From NCBI GenBank assembly GCA_023423605.1, contig JAFAFF010000243.1, forward strand, positions 1-28,731: a stretch of 28,731 nucleotides of DNA. The letters are read 5' to 3'. The notes beneath the pieces are model-generated. The model saw nothing but the letters and a program-made list of their open reading frames with translations, was not told where the DNA came from and ran no database searches. The translations under genes and the position numbers were made by a program. Numbering within the stretch: the first letter of the stretch is position 1; every line of letters starts with the position of its first letter. This DNA is from Pseudomonadota bacterium. GTDB lineage: Bacteria > Pseudomonadota > Gammaproteobacteria > Xanthomonadales > Xanthomonadaceae. This document shows positions 1 through 7,986 of the stretch, one piece after another.

Positions 1-17
1 CAACGACGAGGCAGACC

Positions 18-239
18 ATGAACACCGACATCATCAAGGGCAAGTGGACTCAGCTGAAGGGCAAGACCAAGGCGCAGTGGGGCAAGCTCACCGACGACGA
101 CCTTGATTATGCGGAAGGCAATGCGGAGTACCTCGCGGGCCGTGTGCAGGAGCGCTATGGCATCGCCAAGGACGAGGCGGAAAAGCAGGTCCGGGAGTAC
201 CGGGACGCGGTCCACAAGGAGTATCCGGACTTCAAGTGA
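18..239 (+). CDS. CsbD family stress-response protein
   Basis: A 73-residue, highly charged protein without a signal peptide or membrane segment. It begins [16 protein letters not shown], carries the Trp-x-x-Leu-x-Gly-Lys pattern typical of the CsbD/YjbJ (UPF0337) family, and has a second family block around residues 29-50 ([19 protein letters not shown]). Length matches the family (about 60-75 residues). The start is supported by a purine-rich GAGGCAG just upstream. The family is cytoplasmic, abundant and induced by general stress; its molecular role is unknown. The gene is followed at once by a strong hairpin, so it looks monocistronic. The promoter would lie left of the window. Confidence 0.93.
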   Translation: MNTDIIKGKWTQLKGKTKAQWGKLTDDDLDYAEGNAEYLAGRVQERYGIAKDEAEKQVREYRDAVHKEYPDFK

Positions 240-261
240 CCGCATGACCGGTCATTGAGCC

Positions 262-295
262 AACGACAACGGGCCTTGCGGCCCGTTGTCGTTTC
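262..295 (+). terminator. Rho-independent terminator after the CsbD-like gene
   Basis: A perfect 14-bp stem: AACGACAACGGGCC (262-275) pairs with 280-293 around a TTGC loop, and the right arm ends in TT. It starts 22 bp after the CsbD stop codon. The T-tract is short, but the stem is long and GC-rich. Confidence 0.8.
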
Positions 296-347
296 CGGTG
301 GGGCCGTTGGCTGCTGTTGCAGTGCGCAACCCGTGGCGTGGCAAGGG

Positions 348-353
348 TAAACT
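348..353 (+). promoter_or_regulatory. Possible -10 element for trpS
   Basis: TAAACT lies 35 bp upstream of the trpS start in an otherwise GC-rich spacer. No good -35 hexamer stands at the usual distance, so this is a weak call made from the -10 box and its position only. Confidence 0.3.
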
Positions 354-387
354 GGAGGTCATCGCCCAGTTTTTCCGCAGAAAAGTC

Positions 388-1680
388 ATGACCACCCGAG
401 TCCTTACCGGCATCACCCCTTCCGGCACCCCGCATCTGGGCAACTATGTCGGTGCCATCCGCCCGGCCATTGCCGCCAGCCGCGCCACCGGCATCGAGAG
501 CTTCTTCTTCCTGGCCGACCTGCACAGCCTGATCAAGGCGCAGGAGCCGGAGCGCACCCAGCGTTCCACCCTGGAAATCGCCGCCAGCTGGCTGGCGTGT
601 GGACTGGATCCGGAGCAGGTGTGGTTCTACCGGCAGAGCGACATTCCGGAAACCACCGAGCTGATGTGGTTCTTGACCGTGGTGGCGGGCAAGGGCCTGC
701 TCAACCGTGCCCATGCGTACAAGGCAGCCATGGACAAGAACGAGGCGGATGGACTGGATCCGGACGCAGGGGTCAGCGCCGGCCTGTTCATGTACCCGGT
801 GCTGATGGCCGCGGATATCCTGATCTTCAAGGCCAACCGGGTTCCGGTAGGCCGCGATCAGATCCAGCATATCGAGATGGCGCGCGATTTCGCACAGCGC
901 TTCAACCACGTTTACGGCAAGGAGTATTTTCCGTTGCCGGAAGCGGCGATCGACGAACAGGTGGCTACCCTGGCCGGCCTGGATGGCCGCAAGATGAGCA
1001 AGAGTTACGGCAACACGATTCCGTTGTTTGCCCCGCGCGATGAGCTGAAGCGGCTGGTGTTCTCCATCCTTACCGACTCGCGTGCGCCGGGCGAGCCGAA
1101 GGACACCGAAGGGTCTGCGTTGTTCCTGATGTACCAGGCCTTCGCCACGCCGGAGCAGACGGCCACGTTCGCACAGGCATTCGCCGACGGTATTGGCTGG
1201 GGCGAGGCCAAGCAGCAGCTGTTCGAGCGCATCGACGAGGAACTGGCACCGCTGCGCGCTCGTTATGAGGCCTTGATGGCCGAACCGGAGAAGATCGAAG
1301 CGCTGCTGCGCCGCCGCGGCCAGCAGTTGCGCGAGCAGTTCGCCATGCCGCTGCTGAAGGAACTGCGCCATGCGGTCGGCCTGCGCGACCTGGCCGACGT
1401 GCCGCAGGTGGCGTCGTCGGCGGCGCCGGTACGTGCCGTGCTGCCGACATTCAAGCAGTATCGTGAAAAGGACGGTCGCTTCTACTTCAAGCTGACCGGT
1501 GGCGATGGCACGCTGCTGATCCAGAGCGGCGGTTTCGATTCGCCGCGCGATGCTGGCCAGTTGATCGCGGTGCTCAAGCAGGCGGAGCAGGGCGATGCCC
1601 TGCAGAGCGAGCTGTTCACGTTGCAGGCCGATGTGGATGCGGTGCTGGCCGCGTTGGTGGCATTGCGCGAAGACGCCTGA
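388..1680 (+). CDS. trpS: Tryptophan--tRNA ligase (long form with C-terminal extension)
   Basis: Class I aminoacyl-tRNA synthetase that charges tRNA-Trp in the cytoplasm; 430 residues. The HIGH-like motif is PSGTPHLGNY (residues 11-20) and the KMSKS motif is at 202-206, both in the expected places for TrpRS. The ATG at 388 puts MTTRVLTGITPSG at the N terminus as in the family; the frame is open further upstream (to 286) but that part overlaps the terminator and is not conserved-looking. The protein is about 95 residues longer than the compact E. coli enzyme (334). The extra part (about 357-430) has a small beta-rich stretch, DGRFYFKLTGGDGTLLIQS, then a helical tail. Long TrpRS forms are known in pseudomonads and xanthomonads. 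The ribosome-binding site is weak. Confidence 0.96.
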   Translation: MTTRVLTGITPSGTPHLGNYVGAIRPAIAASRATGIESFFFLADLHSLIKAQEPERTQRSTLEIAASWLACGLDPEQVWFYRQSDIPETTELMWFLTVVAGKGLLNRAHAYKAAMDKNEADGLDPDAGVSAGLFMYPVLMAADILIFKANRVPVGRDQIQHIEMARDFAQRFNHVYGKEYFPLPEAAIDEQVATLAGLDGRKMSKSYGNTIPLFAPRDELKRLVFSILTDSRAPGEPKDTEGSALFLMYQAFATPEQTATFAQAFADGIGWGEAKQQLFERIDEELAPLRARYEALMAEPEKIEALLRRRGQQLREQFAMPLLKELRHAVGLRDLADVPQVASSAAPVRAVLPTFKQYREKDGRFYFKLTGGDGTLLIQSGGFDSPRDAGQLIAVLKQAEQGDALQSELFTLQADVDAVLAALVALREDA

Positions 1681-1729
1681 AGGAACCCGGGTCCGGACCA
1701 TTCGGGGATACTTTCGACATCGCTGGCAG

Positions 1730-1750
1730 GTGCCGGTTGCTGGCCGGCAC
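1730..1750. repeat. GTGCCGG...CCGGCAC palindrome, SMAG-like or terminator of trpS
   Basis: GTGCCGG (1730-1736) pairs perfectly with CCGGCAC (1744-1750) around a 7-nt loop, 50 bp after the trpS stop. The core resembles the GCCGG-CTGCTGG-CCGGC palindromes seen at 28384, but the GTAG head is absent. It may act as a terminator for trpS; no T-tract follows. Confidence 0.5.
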
Positions 1751-1770
1751 GAGCCCGGCGCGTCGCGCCG

Positions 1771-1900
1771 CCGCGACCAACGGTCGGGCGCCACCGGTGG
1801 TCGGGGCTACCAACGGTCGGGCGCCACCGGTGATCGCGGGCTAGCGGTGGTCGGGCGCCGCCAACGGTCGGGGGCACTTGGGCTCGGGGGCTGCCGGTGG
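1771..1900. repeat. Degenerate tandem repeat, about 33-bp period
   Basis: The 24-mer starting ACCAACGGTCGGGCGCCACC occurs exactly twice, at 1776-1799 and 1809-1832 (33-bp spacing). Broken copies follow, sharing GGTGGTCGGGCGCCG (1846-1860) and CCAACGGTCGGG (1861-1872). CGACC-AAC-GGTCG forms small hairpins inside the units, and CTAC (GTAG on the other strand) precedes the second copy, so the block may be a cluster of decayed SMAG-type palindromes. It fills most of the spacer between trpS and the next gene; no gene is visible in 1681-1973. Confidence 0.6.
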
Positions 1901-1973
1901 CATGGCATCCTGCACGGCAGGCGCCGTGGCATGATGTCCGCGCGCTGCCGGCGCGCTGACAAGGATCTCCGTG

Positions 1974-2315
1974 ATGGCCTGGTTGTCGCTGCTGCTGTTC
2001 CTGCCGTGGTTCGTGTTGTTGTCCAGCCTGTTCTGGTGGTACCCGCGCCAGCCGCGCACGTCGCGCAGGCGCCTGTTCGATGCCATCACGCTGGTGCTGG
2101 CTTTGCTGCTGAGCGTGCTGGCCATGCACTGGGGATTCCGCATCGGCAACGCGCAGGCAGGCGCAGGACCGATATGGCCACAGGTGCTGGCCGTGCTGTA
2201 TGCCTACGGGGCTTTCCTTGCCGTGCTGGCCGCTGCATTGCTGGCCCGACCGTACTGGCTGCACGCCGGTGCTGCGACCAAAGATGGATCGAACCGGCAG
2301 CCACCGCGCGTCTAA
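1974..2315 (+). CDS. Small membrane protein of unknown function
   Basis: 113 residues with three hydrophobic segments (about residues 2-22, 37-58 and 70-90), separated by a basic loop RQPRTSRRRLF that suggests a cytoplasmic side. AAGGA at 1961-1965 sits 8 nt before the ATG at 1974, which decides that start over the GTG directly in front of it. The C-terminal tail is short and polar. I recognise no named domain. It lies between trpS and a metallo-hydrolase gene, 33 bp upstream of the latter, so co-transcription with it is likely. Confidence 0.7.
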   Translation: MAWLSLLLFLPWFVLLSSLFWWYPRQPRTSRRRLFDAITLVLALLLSVLAMHWGFRIGNAQAGAGPIWPQVLAVLYAYGAFLAVLAAALLARPYWLHAGAATKDGSNRQPPRV

Positions 2316-2348
2316 CATGGTGGTTGTTGCCTGAGCCAGGAAGACGCG

Positions 2349-3281
2349 ATGTCGCTCGACCCCAGCATTCACCTCATCGATACCGGTTTCCAGCGCCCTG
2401 ACTTCGACGCTGCCTACCTGGTGGTCGAAAAGGGCCGCGCGGCCTTCATCGATTGCGGCACCGGCCTGGCCGTGCCGGCCATGTTGCAGGCCCTGGAAAC
2501 GGCCGGGCTGACGGTGGAGGCGGTGGACTGGCTGTTGCTCACCCACGTGCACCTGGACCATGCCGGTGGCGCTGGACTGTTGATGCAACAACTTCCCAAC
2601 GCGCGTGCCGTGCTGCATCCGCGGGGTGCCCCGCACATGATCGATCCCACACGCCTGATCGCCGGGGCTACCGCGGTGTACGGCGAGGAGGAGATCGCGC
2701 GCAGCTATGGTCGCATCGAGCCGGTTCCTGCCGAACGCGTGGTGGTCGCCGAGGACGGCCATCGCATCGATCTGGCCGGCCGCGAACTGCTGCTGCTGCA
2801 TACGCCCGGCCACGCCCTGCATCACTACTGCGTGTGGGACGCGCGCAGCCGCAGCTGGTTCACCGGCGATACGTTCGGGCTGTCCTACCGCGAACTGGAC
2901 AGCGCACAGGGTGCCTTGGTCATCCCGACGTCGTCGCCGGTGCAGTTCGATCCGGAACCGCTGAAGGAATCCATCCGCCGCATGCTCGCGTTCGATCCGC
3001 TGGGCATGTACCTCACCCATTACGGACGCGTGGAACAGGTGCCCAGGCTGGCGCAGGACCTGATCGAGCAGATCGACGCGATGGTGGCGATCGGGCGCCA
3101 GTGCGACGGCCAGCCGGACCGCCACCGCTGCCTGCTGGCGGCGTTGCGGGCGCTGTACCTGGAGCGCGCGCAGGCGCATGGCTGCGCCCTGGACCAGGAG
3201 ACCGTGGCACGCGTGCTGGAGATGGATATCGAGCTCAACGCCCAGGGCCTGGCCTGCTGGCTGGATCGCGCGCGCCGCTGA
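2349..3281 (+). CDS. Metallo-beta-lactamase-fold hydrolase, AHL-lactonase-like
   Basis: 310 residues, no signal peptide. The zinc motif is THVHLDH, giving H66, H68, D70 and H71. Further ligands of the fold are visible as H155 (HTPGH), D174 (FTGDTF) and H224 (LTHYG). This arrangement is that of the glyoxalase II/lactonase branch of the superfamily, which hydrolyses thioesters, lactones or related bonds at a di-metal site. The C-terminal 80 residues are a helical extension (from about 230) not needed for the core. AGGAAG precedes the ATG with good spacing. The exact substrate cannot be read from sequence: N-acyl-homoserine lactones are one possibility, an unrelated ester or thioester another. 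Confidence 0.85.
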   Translation: MSLDPSIHLIDTGFQRPDFDAAYLVVEKGRAAFIDCGTGLAVPAMLQALETAGLTVEAVDWLLLTHVHLDHAGGAGLLMQQLPNARAVLHPRGAPHMIDPTRLIAGATAVYGEEEIARSYGRIEPVPAERVVVAEDGHRIDLAGRELLLLHTPGHALHHYCVWDARSRSWFTGDTFGLSYRELDSAQGALVIPTSSPVQFDPEPLKESIRRMLAFDPLGMYLTHYGRVEQVPRLAQDLIEQIDAMVAIGRQCDGQPDRHRCLLAALRALYLERAQAHGCALDQETVARVLEMDIELNAQGLACWLDRARR

Positions 3282-3339
3282 GCGCGTCATCGTTCTGCCG
3301 CGTTACACTCACGGGTCTGTCATTTCGCCTGGTGAAGCC

Positions 3340-5001
3340 GTGAACCCGATGCGCGTGTTGCTGCTGTCCTCCTGCCTGTTCGTCGGCGGCCTGGCCCATG
3401 CAGCCAACGATCTGCCGGGGGGCGGCATCGATCCGCAGGCATTGTCGCGGCACGTGCGCGTGCTTGCTTCCGACGCGTTCGAAGGACGTGCGCCGGCTAC
3501 CCGCGGCGAAGAACGGACCGTGCAGTACCTGATCGAACAGTTCCGCAGCTATGGCCTGCAACCCGGCGGCACCGATGGTGGCTGGGTGCAGCCGGTACCG
3601 CTGGTGCGTGCGCAGCTGGATGGCCAGGCCACGGCGACGCTGTCGCTGAAGGGCGGCAAGCGTGCCCTGGTCAACGGTGAGGATGTCACCCTGCAGAGCC
3701 TGCAGCCCCGCGACAGCATCCGCATCGAGGATGCGCCGCTGGTGTTCGTCGGTTACGGCATCGATGCGCCGGAGCGCGGCTGGAACGACTACAAGGACGT
3801 GGACCTGCATGGCAGGATCGCCGTGGTGCTGATCAACGATGCCGATTTCGAGGCCGATGAACCAGGTGCCTTCGATGGCAGGGCAGTCACGTATTACGGT
3901 CGTTGGACCTACAAGTTCGAAGAGGCGGCGCGACGCGGCGCGGCCGGTGTGCTGATCGTGCATGAAACGGCACCGGCCGCCTATGGCTGGGCCACGGTGA
4001 AGAGTTCCGGCACCTCCCCGCTGTTCGACATCCAGCGTGGCCACGACGAAGCGATGGCGCAGCACACGCCGCTGCGTGGCTGGGTGCAGCGTTCGCTGGC
4101 CGAAGCGATCTTCGCCGATGCCGGGCTGGATTTCGATGCCGAAAAACGCAAGGCGATGCTGGCCGACTTCCAGCCGGTGATGCTGGACAATGCCACGCTG
4201 AGCGCTGCATTCAAGGTGAAGCGCGAAGAGGTGGTTACCCGCAACGTGGTGGCGAAGCTGCCCGGCGGCGCGCATGCCGACGAAGCGGTGATCTTCTCCG
4301 CGCATTGGGATGCATTCGGCATCGGCCAGCCCGATGCCAACGGTGATCGCATCCGCCGTGGCGCCATCGACAATGCCACCGGCGTGGCCACGGTGCTGGA
4401 ACTGGGCCGGGTATTCGCTGCCGGTCCGCAACCGCAGCGCACGCTGTATTTCGTCGCGCTCACCGCCGAGGAAAAGGGCCTGCTGGGCGCCAGTTACTAT
4501 GCTGCCCACCCGTTGGCGCCGCTGGACAAGACTGCGGCAGTGTTGAACATCGAAATGTTCAGCCCTGATGGCGCGACCCGCGACATTGCCTCGTGGGGCA
4601 AGGGACGGGTATCGCTGGAAGGCGACCTGGAACGCGTGGCCAAGGCACGGGGACGCAGCTACAGTCCGGATCCGAACCTGGAAGCGGGCTTCTTCTATCG
4701 GGCGGACCACTTTGCCTTCGCCCGGCTGGGGGTGCCGGCGATCACCATCGGTCCCGGGCTGGACAAGCGCGATGGCGGCGTGGCGGCCGGCCGCGCCCTG
4801 CGTGACCGCTATTTCGCCGAGTGCTACCACCAGGCCTGCGACGCCTGGACGCCGGCCTGGGATCCGGCCGGTCATGCGGCCGATACGCTGCTGGTCTACG
4901 ACCTGGGCGTGGAACTGGCCAACAGCCGCAGCTGGCCGCATTGGCAGGAAGGCTCCGAGTTCCGCAAGGCCCGCGAAGCGAGCGAGGCCGCGCGCCGCTG
5001 A
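3340..5001 (+). CDS. Secreted M28-family zinc peptidase
   Basis: 553 residues from a GTG at 3340; an in-frame ATG at 3349 is the alternative and would give MRVLLLSSCLFVGGLAHA as signal peptide. GGTGAA stands 4 nt before the GTG. The middle part (about 120-290) fits the PA-type insert of M28 enzymes. The catalytic domain follows: H322 and D324 in SAHWDAFG, D344 in GAIDNATG, the Glu pair E377/E378 in TAEEKG, E405 in NIEMF, and H497 in CYHQ, which together fit the two-zinc site and general base. The family are periplasmic or secreted aminopeptidases and carboxypeptidase-like enzymes. It is probably transcribed alone; the spacer before it is short (58 bp). Confidence 0.9.
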   Translation: MNPMRVLLLSSCLFVGGLAHAANDLPGGGIDPQALSRHVRVLASDAFEGRAPATRGEERTVQYLIEQFRSYGLQPGGTDGGWVQPVPLVRAQLDGQATATLSLKGGKRALVNGEDVTLQSLQPRDSIRIEDAPLVFVGYGIDAPERGWNDYKDVDLHGRIAVVLINDADFEADEPGAFDGRAVTYYGRWTYKFEEAARRGAAGVLIVHETAPAAYGWATVKSSGTSPLFDIQRGHDEAMAQHTPLRGWVQRSLAEAIFADAGLDFDAEKRKAMLADFQPVMLDNATLSAAFKVKREEVVTRNVVAKLPGGAHADEAVIFSAHWDAFGIGQPDANGDRIRRGAIDNATGVATVLELGRVFAAGPQPQRTLYFVALTAEEKGLLGASYYAAHPLAPLDKTAAVLNIEMFSPDGATRDIASWGKGRVSLEGDLERVAKARGRSYSPDPNLEAGFFYRADHFAFARLGVPAITIGPGLDKRDGGVAAGRALRDRYFAECYHQACDAWTPAWDPAGHAADTLLVYDLGVELANSRSWPHWQEGSEFRKAREASEAARR

Positions 5002-5011
5002 CGCGAGCCCG

Positions 5012-5034
5012 GTAACGCCGGCTGCTGGCTGGCT
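5012..5034. repeat. Degenerate SMAG-like palindrome
   Basis: GTAACGCCGGCTGCTGGCTGGC closely matches the element at 28384 (GTAGCGCCGGCTGCTGGCCGGC), with GTAA in place of GTAG and one broken stem pair. It stands 10 bp after the peptidase stop codon. Confidence 0.5.
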
Positions 5035-5091
5035 GCATCCATCAAAAACAGCATGCCGCGGGCGTGGCTGCCTGCCACGTCCGCAAACCCC

Positions 5092-5097
5092 TAGAAT
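5092..5097 (+). promoter_or_regulatory. Possible -10 element for the exporter pair
   Basis: TAGAAT, a 5/6 match to TATAAT, lies 28 bp upstream of the ATG at 5125. No convincing -35 hexamer is seen at 16-18 bp. It would drive the two overlapping exporter genes. Confidence 0.35.
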
Positions 5098-5124
5098 CTC
5101 CCTTCTCCCGCACGTTGGTGGCCC

Positions 5125-6027
5125 ATGGCCGTCGTAACTGATTCCACCCCATCCACGCCCCGCAGCGGTGCGGTGGTGCTCGCGCTGTTGCTGGTCTACG
5201 TGGTCTGGGGGTCCACCTACCTGGGTATCTCCAAGGCGCTGCAGGCCGGCGTACTGCCGCTGACCAGCGTGTCGGGTGCGCGTTTCATCGTTGCCGGCGG
5301 CCTGATGTATGCGGTGCTGCGGGTGTTTCGCAGGTTGCCCGCGCCCACCCTGCGGCAGTGGCGCAACCTGGCCATCATGGGCCTGACGATGCTGATGCTG
5401 GGCAACGGCATGGTGGTGCTGGCCGAACGTGAGGTGTCCTCCGGGCTTGCGGCCACCGCCGTGGCGTCGGTGCCGCTGTGGATGGCACTGTTTTCCGCCG
5501 TGCGCGGGCAACATGCCAGCCGTGGCGAATGGCTGGGCATCGCCATCGGTTTCCTCGGCGTGGTCTGGCTCAATGCCGGCAGCAGCCTTGTCGGCTCGCC
5601 GACCGGGCTGGTGCTGCTGCTGATCGCACCGGTGGGCTGGGCGTTCGGTTCGGTGTGGGTGCGTGGCCAGGACCTGCCCGGCCCGTTCATGACAGCGGCC
5701 GGGCAGATGATCTGCGGCGGCGTACTGCTGGTGATCATCGGCCTGGTGGTGGGTGAACGACCGACCTCGCTGCCCAGCCTTGATGGCCTGCTGGCGGTCG
5801 CCTATCTGTGCGTGTTCGGCTCCATCGTCGCCTTCACCGCCTATGTCTGGCTGCTGCACAACGTGCGACCGGCACTTGCAGGCAGCTATGCGTACGTCAA
5901 TCCGGTGATAGCGGTGCTGCTGGGCGCACTGCTGAACGGCGAACGGTTCGGATGGCCGGACATGCTGGCGATGGCGGTGATACTGGCCGGTGTGCTGGTG
6001 CTTACCCTGGCGAGGACGCGCCGATGA
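5125..6027 (+). CDS. EamA/DMT-superfamily exporter, YedA-like
   Basis: 300 residues, ten predicted membrane segments arranged as two EamA repeats (about residues 16-150 and 160-297). The first helix carries LVYVVWGSTYLGISKAL, the hallmark of the drug/metabolite transporter superfamily, and the second repeat has YVNPVIAVLLGALLNGE, the usual P-x-(I/V)-A-x-L-x-G...E motif. Members export amino acids or small metabolites across the inner membrane; the substrate is unknown. The stop codon overlaps the next gene's start as ATGA (6024-6027), so both are translated from one message. Confidence 0.88.
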   Translation: MAVVTDSTPSTPRSGAVVLALLLVYVVWGSTYLGISKALQAGVLPLTSVSGARFIVAGGLMYAVLRVFRRLPAPTLRQWRNLAIMGLTMLMLGNGMVVLAEREVSSGLAATAVASVPLWMALFSAVRGQHASRGEWLGIAIGFLGVVWLNAGSSLVGSPTGLVLLLIAPVGWAFGSVWVRGQDLPGPFMTAAGQMICGGVLLVIIGLVVGERPTSLPSLDGLLAVAYLCVFGSIVAFTAYVWLLHNVRPALAGSYAYVNPVIAVLLGALLNGERFGWPDMLAMAVILAGVLVLTLARTRR

Positions 6028-6944
6028 GTGCGGGTATTACCAGCGAGCAGGAGCAACGCCGCGGTCTGCTCGTCACCGCAGGCACCTTCGTGCTGTGGGG
6101 CCTGGTGCCGATGTACTGGCATCTGCTGCGCGAGGTGCCGTCGTTCCAGATCATCGCCCACCGCATCATCTGGAGCACGGTGCTGGTGGTGGCCTGGCTG
6201 TTGCTGTCGGCACGCCTGCAATGGTGGAAGAAGATAGCCGCACAGCCGCGCGCACTGCCCCTCCTGGCGCTGTCCAGCCTGACCATCGCCTTCAACTGGG
6301 GCCTGTACATCTGGGCGGTCAACGCCGGGCACGTGATAGAAACCAGCCTTGGCTACTTCATCAATCCGCTAGTGAACGTGCTGCTGGGCGTGCTGGTGCT
6401 GAAGGAGCGGCTGCGTCGCGTGCAATGGCTGGCGGTAGGGTGTGCGGCCTGCGGTGTGGCATGGTTGACCATCGATGCCGGCACGCCGCCGTGGATCGCG
6501 CTGGGCCTGGCCTGTTCGTTCGGCCTGTACGGGTTGCTGCGCAAGCTGGTATCGGTGGATCCGGTGGCTGGCCTGGGCGTGGAAAGCCTGTATCTGGTGC
6601 TGCCGGCGCTGGCTTTCGTGCTGTGGAGCGAAACCGGCCATGGCGGCGGATTCTTCAGCGGCTGGGGCGTGGGCAACGATCTGCTGCTGGTGTTCGGTGG
6701 CGTGGTCACCGCTGTGCCGCTGATCGGCTTCGCCTACGGGGTGAAGCGCATCGCGCTGTCGCTGGTCGGCATCCTGCAGTACATCGCGCCGAGCCTGCAG
6801 CTGCTGCTGGGCGTGTTCTTCTTCCACGAAGCCTTCGATGGCGGCAAGGCCATTGGCTTTGTGGCGATCTGGATCGGCCTGGGGCTGTTTGTTTATGACA
6901 GCCTGCACCGTGCGCGCCGTACGCCGGTTATCGCGAAGCGCTAA
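6024..6944 (+). CDS. rarD: RarD-type EamA-family transporter
   Basis: 306 residues with about ten membrane helices. The N terminus RRGLLVTAGTFVLWGLVPMYWHLL and the segment ELLAHRIIWS-like SFQIIAHRIIWS (about 44-55) are characteristic of RarD proteins, as is YFINPLVNVLLGVLVLKERL. E. coli RarD is about the same size; it was named from a chloramphenicol-sensitivity phenotype, and its true substrate is not settled. Translation is coupled to the upstream exporter through a 4-bp overlap. A run of eight T (6950-6957) follows the stop codon, without a clear hairpin before it, and may help end the transcript. Confidence 0.85.
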   Translation: MSAGITSEQEQRRGLLVTAGTFVLWGLVPMYWHLLREVPSFQIIAHRIIWSTVLVVAWLLLSARLQWWKKIAAQPRALPLLALSSLTIAFNWGLYIWAVNAGHVIETSLGYFINPLVNVLLGVLVLKERLRRVQWLAVGCAACGVAWLTIDAGTPPWIALGLACSFGLYGLLRKLVSVDPVAGLGVESLYLVLPALAFVLWSETGHGGGFFSGWGVGNDLLLVFGGVVTAVPLIGFAYGVKRIALSLVGILQYIAPSLQLLLGVFFFHEAFDGGKAIGFVAIWIGLGLFVYDSLHRARRTPVIAKR

Positions 6945-7024
6945 GCTACTTTTTTTTGAAAGCTGAGGATTGCTGTAGGTAATTGACTGGCAGCTCCTGC
7001 CTTCGGGCGACACCTGGCGCCGCC

Positions 7025-7831
7025 ATGCACCTGTCCTCCTTGTTCCTCACTTCCGCCTTGCTGCTTTCACCTGTGCTGCCGTTGGAGGCCCAGGGACGAC
7101 TTCCTGACCCGATCGCCTACTCCTGCTATTTCTGCACGGAAGAGGAGATGGAACAGGTGGCCATCGACCAGGGGGCTGGCGAGCACTATGTTTACGATGC
7201 CCGGGAAGAGTGGGACAGCTACCGCGGTGAAGGGATCTTTGGCTACATCGTTACCTTCGACGGCGGTACTGCAACGGCAACGCGCTTCACCCCGGAGAGC
7301 TGGGTGAGAGAGCAATATGGAAACATGCTGCGGCGCTATTCGTTTGCTGATGGAACGACCGTTTACTCCATCTCAAATGTCAGGCTCATTCCACCAGACT
7401 CCGGACACGGCCGGTCGCCGTCGTATGCGCTCTGGGGCCATCACACGACCGTACTCAACCCTCTTCACCCAAGAGCACGCGAAACGCTGCGGCGCTGGAT
7501 CTCGGAGAAGGTCGATCTGGCTTATCTCCGAGCGGATCATGAACATGGCAGGATGCTGCAGTTCTGGTTCCAGAAGAATGGCAAGAATCCCATGATTCTG
7601 CGCCTGGGAATGGGGGCGAACGAATATGGAAGTATTGATTTCTATCGTGATAGCTCGACAGGAAAATGGCTATATCTGGGAGCAAATGTCCTGGGGAAGC
7701 AGGTCGAGGAGAGTGCATCCGATTTCGTGGGTCCATCGGGAAAAAAGAGGTACGAGTACTATGCTCAGCACGATTTAAAAATGGCTGGAGCGCGCCGCAT
7801 GGGCCTCGGTAACCGTGCTCGGACAGCGTAG
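7025..7831 (+). CDS. Secreted protein of unknown function, AT-richer than its surroundings
   Basis: 268 residues from the ATG at 7025, which places a typical signal peptide first (MHLSSLFLTSALLLSPVLP, then LEAQG). An in-frame TTG at 6983 would add 14 non-signal residues and is less likely. Just after the signal comes YSCYFCTEEEMEQVA, with a CxxC pair. The rest is mixed and soluble, with aromatic-rich blocks such as MLQFWFQKNG and RYEYYAQHD. No known domain is recognised. There is no clear ribosome-binding site. Codon use and base composition differ from both neighbours: 7600-7800 is close to half A/T by eye, with codons such as ATA, GGA and TTA that are rare elsewhere here, a sign of transfer or relaxed selection. 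The surroundings give no clue to function. Confidence 0.72.
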   Translation: MHLSSLFLTSALLLSPVLPLEAQGRLPDPIAYSCYFCTEEEMEQVAIDQGAGEHYVYDAREEWDSYRGEGIFGYIVTFDGGTATATRFTPESWVREQYGNMLRRYSFADGTTVYSISNVRLIPPDSGHGRSPSYALWGHHTTVLNPLHPRARETLRRWISEKVDLAYLRADHEHGRMLQFWFQKNGKNPMILRLGMGANEYGSIDFYRDSSTGKWLYLGANVLGKQVEESASDFVGPSGKKRYEYYAQHDLKMAGARRMGLGNRARTA

Positions 7832-7921
7832 TCATCGCACTGACGACTACGCAGAGTGCGAGAACGTGGCGGGAAAGCCTGTCTGTACCATCGTGAACAA
7901 TTAGGGCGACAAGGAGGACCT

Positions 7922-7972
7922 GCGCATCGGGTGACGATGCGCTGTGGCAGTGGTCCTCCCGCGACCACTGCC
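7922..7972. terminator. Two adjacent hairpins between convergent genes
   Basis: GCGCATCG (7922-7929) pairs with CGATGCGC (7935-7942) around GGTGA, and GGCAGTGGTC (7946-7955) pairs with GACCACTGCC (7963-7972) around CTCCCGC. Both stems are perfect. They stand between the secreted protein (+) and the end of the ABC operon (-), so they may serve both directions. Neither is followed by a T-tract on either strand. Confidence 0.55.
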
Positions 7973-7986
7973 ATTCCATCGGCCGC

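Noticed and set aside
3235..5859. Very long open frame on the minus strand across the peptidase and exporter genes
   Set aside because: It lies opposite two genes with clear motifs, its product is rich in His/Gln/Arg as GC-rich antisense frames are, and it has no recognisable domain. The same applies to 232-1794 and 1482-3290 on the minus strand.
6950..6957. Eight-T run after rarD as a rho-independent terminator
   Set aside because: No stable hairpin stands directly upstream; noted only in the rarD entry.
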